The notes: generated from the sequence alone by a model not told the origin. Shown: positions 1 to 6,598, counted from the stretch's first letter. The stretch: DNA of 6,837 bases from Chloroflexota bacterium (GCA_021786215.1 JAJYNT010000089.1:1-6837), one strand, 5' to 3'. Numbers and translations are program-made.

Positions 1-59
1 CCCAACTATTGCAGGGAACAAGGTAGAGGTAGCCCTGCGGTGCGGATTGACTGGATCGA

Positions 60-77
60 CAGTTGCGTTCGCAACTG
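60..77. promoter_or_regulatory. 18-bp inverted repeat upstream of the acyltransferase gene
   Basis: CAGTTGCG-TT-CGCAACTG is a perfect 8-bp inverted repeat around a 2-base centre, ending 65 bases before the ATG at 143. It could be an operator for a dimeric regulator, or an RNA hairpin with a GTTC loop and a 7-bp stem. No T-run follows, so it is not a typical intrinsic terminator. A -35-like TTGACT lies at 47-52, just before it, but I found no convincing -10 box at the right distance. The rest of 1-142 shows no clear gene. One frame is open from 2 to a TAA at 134-136 and could be the tail of an upstream gene, but its third-position G+C is low and it resembles nothing I know. Confidence 0.3.
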
Positions 78-142
78 CAATTCCCGGTCCGGCGCGCGCA
101 CCTTCAGGGCTCGAAACTGTATCTAGACGGGGGTAACCTGGT

Positions 143-1459
143 ATGGTGGACTCTCGACCGAATGGGGATTCCCGATCGGTAGGCTCGACGGATCTGTCAC
201 CGCGGGGGATGTCCGGCAGACTGCTGGGATATCTGCTGGACGCAGGATGCTCGGTTCGCTACCAGATCAAAACCCGCGGGCTGGAGAACTACACGCGGTC
301 CCCCTCCACCCTGGTGGTGTACAACCACCGTCGGGATGCGGACACGCCGATAATCGGGAACGTCCTCTTCGGCCATCACGGACTTCTATCTAAGACGGCA
401 AGGCCCACATTTGTGGCCCGGGAGGATCTGTTTCGACCGGGCTTTCTGGCCAACTACCTGGACCAGTGGCCATCGCCCGTGAGATCTGTGCTGTCACACC
501 TCGGACTTCAACCGTTCCTCTGGGCCTTGCAGGCCTATCCCATGCGGCGGATCGCGGAGCGGACCCTTGGCGAGGTACTGGAGGATGTGCTCCTGCTGTT
601 CGGAGATCTCCCGCTGGACCAGGTGCTGAAGGCGGACTGGGTCAAACAGTTCGAACAGTTGGCCAAGCCGGAGGATACGCCCATCACGGTACAGAGGGCG
701 CTGATGTTCCGTTTTCGGCCCCTGCTGCGGCAGGGTTACGGGCTGACAAAGCTCACTAGACACAGCTTCCGCGCGATCAAGCCACACGAGCGAGAGGTTA
801 TCGACGCCCACTTGCAGCTGTTCGTCAAGCTACTTGAGTCGGGAGAAAGCCTTCAACTGGCTCCGGAAGGGGCGGTATCCAAGGACGGTGGATTCGCTCG
901 CATCAGGGCAGGGCTTCACGTGCTGCTCAACCGCCCGCGGACCCTGGTTAGGGTGCTGCCGGTGGGGATCACCTACGACTTCATGACCAGCGGACGCTCC
1001 ACGGTGTTTGTGAACGTAGGGCAGGAGATGACGGACCTGAGGGGCCTCAGATCGAGCGATGCCTCCGCCAGGGTGGCCAAAGCGATCTGGGCTCAGTCGA
1101 CGATCACCGCCAGCCAGTTGGCCAGCCAGCTGCTGGCGACGATACGGAACCGCGGCGGCACCACCACGACTGAAAGCGAACTGCTCCAGTACGTGGCATC
1201 CGAAGCGGAGCGATGGTCGGAGGAAGGGCTATACGTGGATCCCCGGCTGCTGGCGAAGCCGGAGAGAGAGAAGCGGATGCAGGACTACATCGAGCACTGC
1301 GTGCGCTCGGGCGAGCTGACTCCACGCACCATGGGAAGATACAGCCTGCGCTCCCTCGACGGGAAGCCGGACCTGGCCTGGTGGGGAGACCCCGAAGGCC
1401 AGATCAACTACATCAACAACGAGTTCACGACCCTGACTCGCATGGTGCGAAGCACCTGA
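143..1459 (+). CDS. PlsC-like acyltransferase family protein with enlarged middle and C-terminal parts
   Basis: Probable glycerophospholipid-type acyltransferase (PlsC/LPLAT superfamily), which moves an acyl chain to a lysophospholipid or related acceptor at the inner face of the membrane. The catalytic HX4D motif is visible as NHRRDAD (His62, Asp67). Block III is LAPEGAVS (Pro241-Glu242-Gly243), preceded by the usual helix ending in ESGESL, and a block IV-like VLPVGITYD follows at 271-279. A block II-like arginine pair is in AYPMRR at 131-136. At 438 residues it is much longer than ordinary PlsC (about 240). Some 80-100 extra residues sit between blocks II and III, and about 140 residues follow block IV. 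No transmembrane helix is obvious. The ATG at 143 has a G-rich, weak ribosome site (GGGGG, 129-133). The neighbour on the right is convergent, so it is not in the polysaccharide operon. The substrate cannot be told from the sequence. Confidence 0.8.
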   Translation: MVDSRPNGDSRSVGSTDLSPRGMSGRLLGYLLDAGCSVRYQIKTRGLENYTRSPSTLVVYNHRRDADTPIIGNVLFGHHGLLSKTARPTFVAREDLFRPGFLANYLDQWPSPVRSVLSHLGLQPFLWALQAYPMRRIAERTLGEVLEDVLLLFGDLPLDQVLKADWVKQFEQLAKPEDTPITVQRALMFRFRPLLRQGYGLTKLTRHSFRAIKPHEREVIDAHLQLFVKLLESGESLQLAPEGAVSKDGGFARIRAGLHVLLNRPRTLVRVLPVGITYDFMTSGRSTVFVNVGQEMTDLRGLRSSDASARVAKAIWAQSTITASQLASQLLATIRNRGGTTTTESELLQYVASEAERWSEEGLYVDPRLLAKPEREKRMQDYIEHCVRSGELTPRTMGRYSLRSLDGKPDLAWWGDPEGQINYINNEFTTLTRMVRST

Positions 1460-1478
1460 GCCCACGGGCGCCAGGGCT
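1444..1478. terminator. Two small hairpins at the convergent 3' ends (weak terminator candidate)
   Basis: GGTGC-GAA-GCACC (1444-1456) covers the last codons of the acyltransferase gene. AGCCC (1459-1463) can pair with GGGCT (1474-1478) across a 10-base loop. Together they fill most of the 35-bp gap between two convergent genes, where a bidirectional terminator would be expected. There is no T-run on either side, so this rests on position and symmetry only. Confidence 0.22.
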
Positions 1479-1494
1479 GGTCTACTTCCCGGTA

Positions 1495-2412
1495 TCAGGA
1501 TTCGCGCCCCATCTGCCGTTGCAGCTCCTCCAGCGCCCCTTGCGCCGTCAACACAGCCACCTCCGGGAAACAGCTCTTGAACTTGTCCATGACCAGGCCC
1601 GCCTTCAGCGGGCGGGGAGCCGGCTGGTTTAGCTCGACGGTCTTTATGCGGTCGATCAGACCCGGGTCCAATCCGAACAGCTTCGCCGTCATAATAGCGA
1701 ACGCATGTCTGTCCAGGATGGTGTCGCCCACCGTGTTGAAAACACCGCCCCGATCGGAATCCAGAATCGCCAACAGCATTTGCGCCAGGTTGTCGGCCAG
1801 CGTTGGTGAGCCGATCTGGTCGTCCACCACCCGGATGCGCTCGCCGCGACTCAGCCTATCCACCATCCAGGCGACGAAACTGCGCCGAACGTTGGGCGCA
1901 TGCCCGAAGAGCACCGTGGTACGGCCGATGGCCCAGTCGGAGCATTGCTCCCGAACAGCATTCTCGCTCTCCAGTTTCGTCAAGCCATAGTAGCTGATCG
2001 GCCGAGGCAGGTCTTCCTCCGTGTAGGGACCTGCCTCCCCGTCGAAAACGTACTCAGTGGAGACGTGGATCAATCTCGCGCCAAACTCATGACAGGCCGT
2101 GGCCACATTGCTCGTGCCATCCACATTCACTCGCCAGGAGAGCTCTCGCTGAGTCTCGCAGGCATCGACGGCTGTAATTGCGGCGGTATGGATGACGGCC
2201 TCGGGCCTGATCCGTTCCATCAGCCCTCGAACCGCAGCCAGGTCGGTTATGTCCAGCTGGAAGTAGGGGAACTTCCCCAGAAAGCCGTTGAGAGTCTCCA
2301 GCTCGAGTGAAGCCGAGATAGGCTGGCGCCCCTTGGCCAGCAGCAGCTCGATGCTCTTGGTTCCCAGCAGACCGTTGCCACCAGTGACTAGCACCCTATC
2401 GTATGCAGTCAA
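1495..2412 (-). CDS. RmlD-type SDR oxidoreductase, probable dTDP-4-dehydrorhamnose reductase
   Basis: An extended short-chain dehydrogenase/reductase of the RmlD (rfbD) family, which reduces dTDP-4-dehydrorhamnose to dTDP-L-rhamnose with NAD(P)H in the cytoplasm. The Rossmann motif GGNGLLG is at 11-17. HTAAITAVDACE (75-86) and STEYVFDG (118-125) match the RmlD pattern; the usual Asp of STDYVFDG is Glu here. The catalytic Tyr-x3-Lys is Tyr142/Lys146. VVDDQIGSPT and the late PAPRPLKAGL segment are typical of the substrate-binding half. The length of 305 residues is normal. The start is TTG at 2412-2410, chosen because GGAG lies 8 bases upstream and the Rossmann fold begins at residue 6. No rmlA, B or C is in the window, so another nucleotide-sugar or regulatory RmlD homologue (MAT2B-like) cannot be excluded. 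It is transcribed away from the polysaccharide operon from a shared control region. Confidence 0.8.
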   Translation of the reverse strand: MTAYDRVLVTGGNGLLGTKSIELLLAKGRQPISASLELETLNGFLGKFPYFQLDITDLAAVRGLMERIRPEAVIHTAAITAVDACETQRELSWRVNVDGTSNVATACHEFGARLIHVSTEYVFDGEAGPYTEEDLPRPISYYGLTKLESENAVREQCSDWAIGRTTVLFGHAPNVRRSFVAWMVDRLSRGERIRVVDDQIGSPTLADNLAQMLLAILDSDRGGVFNTVGDTILDRHAFAIMTAKLFGLDPGLIDRIKTVELNQPAPRPLKAGLVMDKFKSCFPEVAVLTAQGALEELQRQMGRES

Positions 2413-2420
2413 GGCGCCAT

Positions 2421-2424
2421 CTCC
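2421..2424 (-). promoter_or_regulatory. Ribosome binding site for the RmlD-type gene (TTG start)
   Basis: On the minus strand GGAG (2424-2421) stands 8 bases before the TTG at 2412-2410 and decides that start. A tiny frame ATG-GCG-CCT-TGA (2420-2409) lies between them, and its stop overlaps the TTG. A second purine-rich AGAGGAG farther upstream (2440-2434) is too far to serve the TTG. Confidence 0.6.
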
Positions 2425-2454
2425 AGTTGAAGTCTCCTCTGCGCGTGTCGGCCG

Positions 2455-2484
2455 ATGCTAAGGGAGAGGGCTGGCCTTTGTCAA
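2455..2484 (-). promoter_or_regulatory. Sigma-70-type promoter for the RmlD-type gene
   Basis: Read on the minus strand, a perfect -35 box TTGACA (2484-2479) is followed after 18 bases by TAGCAT (2460-2455), a 4/6 match to the -10 consensus. Transcription would start near 2448 and leave a leader of about 36 bases before the TTG at 2412. The -35 box lies on the same bases as the -35 box of the promoter reading the other way. Confidence 0.5.
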
Positions 2485-2506
2485 ACAGGGGCCCTTTGCG
2501 TATACT
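2478..2506 (+). promoter_or_regulatory. Sigma-70-type promoter for the polysaccharide operon
   Basis: TTGTCA (2478-2483, 5/6 to consensus) is separated by exactly 17 bases from TATACT (2501-2506, 5/6). Transcription would start near 2513, about 25 bases before the ATG at 2539, with the GGAGG site between them. The position also argues against a longer reading of the downstream gene from the in-frame ATG at 2455, which lies upstream of the promoter. The spacer contains the GC-rich symmetric stretch AGGGGCCCT (2487-2495). Confidence 0.6.
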
Positions 2507-2525
2507 GCCCCCTGCCTGCGTCATC

Positions 2526-2530
2526 GGAGG
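2526..2530 (+). promoter_or_regulatory. Ribosome binding site fixing the start of the first Wzy_C gene
   Basis: GGAGG is 8 bases before the ATG at 2539. The reading frame is open farther upstream to an ATG at 2455, but those 28 extra residues are Cys-rich, have no ribosome site and overlap the promoter. Confidence 0.75.
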
Positions 2531-2538
2531 TACTGCTG

Positions 2539-3948
2539 ATGCTCCCCATCGAACAAAAAATCGAGCCACCACACGCTCTTACCCAGCCGCAGCAGAAGGG
2601 CATTTGGGCGGGCAACGCGCTGGCGGCCGTGGGCCTGCTCTCCCTGGTAGTGGCGCCGTCGATTTCCATATCTGCACTATCCATGGCAGTGCTGATCTCC
2701 GGCCTTGCCCTCGAGCCATCGATGGGGTTGGCATTGCTGGGGGTTTCCCTGCCTTTCTACCTTCACCCAAAGCAGTTCGGGACGATGGATTTCTCTTATC
2801 CCGAGATAATCCTGATCAGCACCCTGCTCGGAACCGTCCTCCATACAGCATTCAGCCTGAGAACGGGAAAACGGGGCTCGGTTGCCGAGTTGGCTACCCC
2901 GATGGATGGCCCCATCGCCCTCCTGTTGGGAGCCGCGCTGCTCTCTCTCCTGGCCAGTGAAGTGCTCCGAGTGAGTCTCCGCGAATTGCGCACCGTTGTG
3001 CTGGAGCCGGTGGTCGCATACTACCTCACCGTCTGGCTGATACCATCTCGAAAGCAACTTGTGAGGGTGATCGCGGCGTTGCTGGTGGGCGGCGTCTTGG
3101 TGGCCCTTTTCGGACTGTATCAGTACCTCTTCACTGATCAGGTAACCGCGGTGCAAGGGGTACGTCGGATCCAGGGCCCATATGCCTCTCCAAACAACCT
3201 TGGGCTGTACCTGGATCGGCTGCTCCCGATCGCGCTGGCCTTGGCCCTGTTCCTGCCTCGCGCCACCTACAGAACCGCGAAGCTGATCTCGGGCATCCTG
3301 ATGGCACCCATAGCAGCGGCTCTGCTGCTTACCTTCTCCCTCGGTTCCTGGTTGGCTTCGGCTCTTGGGGTTCTGGTGGTGACGTTCTTGTGGCGAATGC
3401 GTTCGGGTGTGCTGCTAGCAGCAGTCTACGCGGCCGTCACAGCTGCCGGGGTGCCACTCTTGAGACTGGACAGGATCTCGTCTCACTTCAGCCTAACCCG
3501 CGGCACCAGCTTCATTCGTGTGCAGCTGTGGGAGTCTTCCCTGCATATGATCCGCGATCACCCCCTGCTGGGGGTGGGCATGGACAATTTCTTGTACCAG
3601 TATCGCAGCCACTACCTGCTGCCCACAGCGGCGGCGGAGCCTAATCTGTCCCACCCTCACAACATCCTGTTGGATTTCTGGCTACGGCTTGGGATAGCAG
3701 GTGTGGCTGCCCTGATCTGGATTGCGGTAACCCTGGTCCAAATTTGGCGCCAGGCTTGGATGAGATCTTCCGATCCTGTGGATAGAGCTCTCCTGGCCGG
3801 GATGGCCGGGGCAGCTATCGATCTCGTCGCTCACGGGATGGTTGACAACTCCTATTTTCTGGTGGACTTGGCCTTCCAGTTCTGGCTTTGTGTCGCAGGG
3901 GCGGTGCTGATCTGGGGTCGGCTTTCTCCGCAAAGCCGAATCGAGTAA
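2539..3948 (+). CDS. Polytopic O-antigen ligase/polymerase family protein (Wzy_C), divergent copy
   Basis: A 469-residue inner-membrane protein of the Wzy_C/WaaL-like family, which polymerises or transfers lipid-linked glycans on the outer side of the membrane. By eye there are 11-13 hydrophobic segments; the first follows a polar N-terminus of about 22 residues. Family hallmarks are GPYASPNNLGLYL (213-225), HPLLGVGMDNF (341-351) and SHPHN (371-375) at the end of the large periplasmic loop (about 307-375), then LLDFWLRLGIAG. Two positions are unusual. The SRGAW-like motif reads SLGSW (267-271), so its Arg is Leu268, and the Glu usually found before the final Gly-x-x-Gly is Arg383. It may belong to a distinct subfamily rather than be inactive. 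It is the first gene of the operon, 101 bp before the decarboxylase. Polymerase and ligase cannot be told apart by sequence alone. Confidence 0.8.
   Translation: MLPIEQKIEPPHALTQPQQKGIWAGNALAAVGLLSLVVAPSISISALSMAVLISGLALEPSMGLALLGVSLPFYLHPKQFGTMDFSYPEIILISTLLGTVLHTAFSLRTGKRGSVAELATPMDGPIALLLGAALLSLLASEVLRVSLRELRTVVLEPVVAYYLTVWLIPSRKQLVRVIAALLVGGVLVALFGLYQYLFTDQVTAVQGVRRIQGPYASPNNLGLYLDRLLPIALALALFLPRATYRTAKLISGILMAPIAAALLLTFSLGSWLASALGVLVVTFLWRMRSGVLLAAVYAAVTAAGVPLLRLDRISSHFSLTRGTSFIRVQLWESSLHMIRDHPLLGVGMDNFLYQYRSHYLLPTAAAEPNLSHPHNILLDFWLRLGIAGVAALIWIAVTLVQIWRQAWMRSSDPVDRALLAGMAGAAIDLVAHGMVDNSYFLVDLAFQFWLCVAGAVLIWGRLSPQSRIE
3918..3939 (+). other. 8-bp stem hairpin at the 3' end of the first Wzy_C gene
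   Basis: TCGGCTTT (3918-3925) pairs perfectly with AAAGCCGA (3932-3939) across a 6-base loop, ending 6 bases before the TAA at 3946-3948. No T-run follows. It may be chance within coding sequence, a stabiliser of the upstream transcript or a weak attenuator. The following gap, 3949-4049, shows no convincing promoter, so I treat the genes on both sides as co-transcribed. Confidence 0.3.
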
Positions 3949-4038
3949 ACTATGGCGGGCCCCCGGCCACACAGCTGACTGCGTAGTTCCTGAGATCGCC
4001 CCCAACCTCATTCAATCGGTCCGGCAGGGGCCGCACAC

Positions 4039-4043
4039 GGAGG
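4039..4043 (+). promoter_or_regulatory. Ribosome binding site for the decarboxylase gene (TTG start)
   Basis: GGAGG lies 6 bases before the TTG at 4050, which opens straight into the Rossmann strand ([12 protein letters not shown]). No ATG or GTG in this frame fits better. Confidence 0.75.
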
Positions 4044-4049
4044 TTCAAC

Positions 4050-4994
4050 TTGCGTATTGTCGTCACCGGCGGCGCCGGTTTCATTGGTTCCCACCTTTGC
4101 GCACGTCTGCTGAAGGACGGGCACCAGGTTGTCGCCGTCGATAACCTGATCACCGGAAACAGGCAGAACATTGCCCCGCTTCTGGCGAATCCATCCTTCT
4201 TGTTCCTCGAGCACGATGTGGTACAGCCGCTGGACCTCCCGGCCCAGGCGATCTTCCACTTGGCCAGCCCTGCCAGCCCAAAAGGGTACATGGAACACCC
4301 GGTGGAGACCGCCCTTGTGAACTCTCAAGGCACCTACCAAATGCTGGAGATGGCGAGAAGACATGGAGCCAGATTCCTGTTGGCTTCTACCTCCGAGGCC
4401 TACGGCGACCCCCTGGAACACCCACAGGTGGAGAGCTACTGGGGGCATGTGAACCCCATCGGACCCAGATCCTGCTACGATGAGAGCAAGCGGTTCGGAG
4501 AGGCGCTCACCATGACCTGTATTCGCGCCTACAATCTGAACGCCAGGATCATCCGGATCTTCAATACCTACGGTCCGCACTCCAACCCCGAGGACGGCCG
4601 CATCGTGCCCAACTTCATCACCCAGGCGCTGATGGGGGAGGCTATCACGGTTTACGGCGATGGCTCGCAGACCAGAAGCCTGTGCTACGTCGACGACCTC
4701 GTGGAGGGGATGCTGGCGGTGATGTTCACCGATGGACTGCAGGGTGAAGTGATCAATCTGGGCAATCCCGAAGAGCACACAGTTCTGGAGTATGCCCAAC
4801 TCGTCAGAAAACTGTGTGGGTCGGCCTCGGCCATTGAGTTCCGCCCTCTCCCTCAGGACGATCCCACAAGGAGATGTCCGGACATCTCCAAGGCCCGCGC
4901 CAAACTGGGTTGGCAGCCTCGAGTCGGACTGGATGAGGGACTCAGAGTCACCATCGACTGGTTCAAAGTCACTTTGAAAGAGAAAGCTGGATGA
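4050..4994 (+). CDS. uxs: UDP-glucuronate decarboxylase (UDP-xylose synthase), SDR family
   Basis: Cytoplasmic NAD+-dependent enzyme that oxidises UDP-glucuronate at C4, decarboxylates it and reduces the product to UDP-xylose. The match to the UXS family is strong along the whole 314 residues, the normal bacterial length. It has the Rossmann GGAGFIG (7-13) with Asp31 for the NAD ribose, [10 protein letters not shown] (71-80), and [14 protein letters not shown] (113-126) with the active-site Ser/Thr and Glu116. It also has YWGHVNPIG (130-138), catalytic Tyr143-x3-Lys147 in [14 protein letters not shown] (169-176), YGDGSQTRS (202-210) and [11 protein letters not shown] (270-280) with the substrate Arg. 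The start is TTG with a GGAGG site. Its stop overlaps the next ATG as ATGA, so the two are probably translationally coupled. This links a xylose (or derived pentose) donor to the glycan handled by the flanking Wzy_C proteins. Confidence 0.9.
   Translation: MRIVVTGGAGFIGSHLCARLLKDGHQVVAVDNLITGNRQNIAPLLANPSFLFLEHDVVQPLDLPAQAIFHLASPASPKGYMEHPVETALVNSQGTYQMLEMARRHGARFLLASTSEAYGDPLEHPQVESYWGHVNPIGPRSCYDESKRFGEALTMTCIRAYNLNARIIRIFNTYGPHSNPEDGRIVPNFITQALMGEAITVYGDGSQTRSLCYVDDLVEGMLAVMFTDGLQGEVINLGNPEEHTVLEYAQLVRKLCGSASAIEFRPLPQDDPTRRCPDISKARAKLGWQPRVGLDEGLRVTIDWFKVTLKEKAG
4962..4978. promoter_or_regulatory. 17-bp palindrome just before the second Wzy_C gene
   Basis: TTCAAAGT-C-ACTTTGAA is a perfect 8-bp inverted repeat around one central base. 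It is A+T-rich in a G+C-rich gene and ends 12 bases before the ATG at 4991. It lies inside the last codons of the decarboxylase gene. As RNA it could form a 7-bp hairpin with a 3-base loop next to the start of the coupled gene. As DNA it looks like an operator half-site pair. Confidence 0.35.
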
Positions 4995-6598
4995 GTCAAC
5001 CCCAGGGCATCTCTGGAGCGTTTCTTCGCGCCCCGGTCAGGTTGCCCCGCATGCCCATTCCCCTATGGCTGGCAGCCATTGCCATGGCAGCCGCCGCGGC
5101 CCTGCTGCCCGGTCTCTGGTCCCTGGCCGGCCTAGCAGCGGTAGTAGCCTGTGTATTGATGGTGCTCAGGCCCGAGATAGCGATCTATCTGCTCACCCTC
5201 TCGGTGCCGCTTGGCTCCTCGGTGATCGATGAAAGGGAGGCCAACAGCTTCTCCGTTACCCCCACGGAGGCGATCTTCGCCCTACTGGTGCTGGGGTGGG
5301 GTCTCCGAGCGATGGCCCGACGAAGGCTAGTCGTTCCTTTCACCCCTATGACTCTCCCTCTCCTGGCCGTGATAGGGGTCGTGGCTATGTCGGGCTTCCA
5401 TGCCACCAACCTCGCCCTCACCCTGAAAGAGACCCTGAAGTGGTTGGAACTGATCATGGTCTACTTCTTCATCGTGGCGGAGATGAGGACTCGCCGTCGG
5501 GCTCTCGCCATCGTGTTGATGCTGCTAACTGGGGCCACCATCGAGGCGTTGCTGGGGACCGGCCAGTTTGTGCTGGGGATAGGGCCGGAGTTCTTCGCCA
5601 TCGGCCGATTCATGCGGGCCTACGGCACCTTCGACCAGCCGAACCCCTACGCAGGGTATCTGGGAATGCTGATACCTCTGGCGGTGGGCTTGCTGCTGTC
5701 TCGTCCCTCGCCAAAGGTTCGGAACTATGCCATCGTAGCCCTGGCTGCCGCGGCCACTGGGGTTATAGTGAGCCTCTCTCGCGGGGCATGGGTCGGCATC
5801 GGTATCGGGTTCTCGTTGATGATGCTCTTCTGGAGCCGCAGGACTCGGGTGCTCCTCTCCATCGGCGTTATCGCATCCGCCCCGTTGGGAGCCCTGGCCT
5901 TCATGAACCTGCTGCCCCCTGTGATCACCACCCGTGTGGCCATAGCCTTCGACTACTTCCGATTCGTCGACATCACTCAGGTGCAGCTCACCTCCGACAA
6001 TTGGGCGGTCATCGAGAGGATGGCTCACTGGGAGGCTGCGCTGGGCATGATCGCCGCACATCCCTGGTTCGGAGTTGGCGCCGGCAATTACCCCGTGGTT
6101 TACAAGTGGTACGCTGTCCAAGGGTGGCCTCTTTCCCTCGGCCACGCCCATAACTTCTACCTGAACATGGCGGCGGAAACCGGGATACCCGGAGGGTTCA
6201 TCTACATCTGCTTCGTTCTCACCGCATTGATCTCCACGATGGTATGGCTGGTTCGATCCGGCAATCTTCAGAAAGTGGCCACCCATACCTCTTTGCGACT
6301 CGGACATAGAGCGAAGTCCACCAATTCGGTGGCGGCGATGGACGCGGGCATAGATCGCTCCTCGGTCCTATTCTGGCGTGGGATCTTGTTGGGCGTCCTC
6401 GGCGCCCTGGTGGCATCTTCGCTGCACAACCTGTTCGACAACCTTTTCGTGCACGGCATGAACGTTCAACTGGGCATGATTCTCGCGCTGGGACAGTTGG
6501 CTGCCGATGCCCTCTTTGGTAGTCGCTCCCGTGTCTCCCCAACCGACAAGAAGGCCCTGCCCAACCATGGGACTATCGACGAGGCGGAAGCATCTTGA
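4991..6598 (+). CDS. Polytopic O-antigen ligase/polymerase family protein (Wzy_C), canonical copy
   Basis: A 535-residue integral membrane protein of the Wzy_C/WaaL-like family with about 11-12 hydrophobic segments by eye, beginning near residue 23 after a short basic N-terminus. Canonical motifs are present: YGTFDQPNPYAGYL (211-224), SLSRGAW (261-267, Arg264 kept), HPWFGVGAGNY (357-367), GHAHN (384-388, His385/His387) and AAETGIPGG (394-402, Glu396 kept). The large extracytoplasmic loop is about 305-385. A polar stretch of about 35 residues (423-457) separates the late membrane segments, and the C-terminal tail from about 510 is hydrophilic. The ATG at 4991 overlaps the decarboxylase TGA, and the upstream purine stretch AAAGAGAAAG is only a weak ribosome site, so coupling is likely. 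An internal Met21 is a less likely start. It is not a close copy of the first Wzy_C gene: motif residues and spacing differ. Whether it is a polymerase or a ligase is open. Confidence 0.85.
   Translation: MSQPQGISGAFLRAPVRLPRMPIPLWLAAIAMAAAAALLPGLWSLAGLAAVVACVLMVLRPEIAIYLLTLSVPLGSSVIDEREANSFSVTPTEAIFALLVLGWGLRAMARRRLVVPFTPMTLPLLAVIGVVAMSGFHATNLALTLKETLKWLELIMVYFFIVAEMRTRRRALAIVLMLLTGATIEALLGTGQFVLGIGPEFFAIGRFMRAYGTFDQPNPYAGYLGMLIPLAVGLLLSRPSPKVRNYAIVALAAAATGVIVSLSRGAWVGIGIGFSLMMLFWSRRTRVLLSIGVIASAPLGALAFMNLLPPVITTRVAIAFDYFRFVDITQVQLTSDNWAVIERMAHWEAALGMIAAHPWFGVGAGNYPVVYKWYAVQGWPLSLGHAHNFYLNMAAETGIPGGFIYICFVLTALISTMVWLVRSGNLQKVATHTSLRLGHRAKSTNSVAAMDAGIDRSSVLFWRGILLGVLGALVASSLHNLFDNLFVHGMNVQLGMILALGQLAADALFGSRSRVSPTDKKALPNHGTIDEAEAS

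Noticed and set aside
2..136. Open frame entering from the left edge and ending in TAA at 134-136, six bases before the acyltransferase ATG.
   Set aside because: The position would suit the tail of an operon partner, but third-position G+C is only about 45% and the peptide matches nothing I recognise. A second frame (1-126) is also open. Sequence to the left of the window would settle it.
2455..2538. 28-residue upstream extension of the first Wzy_C gene from the ATG at 2455.
   Set aside because: It overlaps the -35 and -10 boxes, lacks a ribosome site, and is Cys-rich, whereas ATG 2539 has GGAGG at 8 bases.
3842..3847. Perfect TTGACA hexamer within the first Wzy_C gene.
   Set aside because: No -10 box at 16-18 bases; it encodes the VDN of the protein and is probably chance.
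4008..4799. Long open frame on the minus strand (about 263 codons) opposite the decarboxylase gene.
   Set aside because: It is the mirror of a strongly matched UXS gene, has no recognisable motif, and long antisense frames are expected in G+C-rich coding DNA.
5296..6153. 285-codon + strand frame inside the second Wzy_C gene.
   Set aside because: Arg/Gly/His/Pro-rich out-of-frame reading of a clear gene; no family resemblance.
5525..6307. Long open frame on the minus strand (about 260 codons) opposite the second Wzy_C gene.
   Set aside because: Low-complexity, His/Gly/Glu-rich translation typical of an antisense shadow of membrane-protein codons; no ribosome site or motif.
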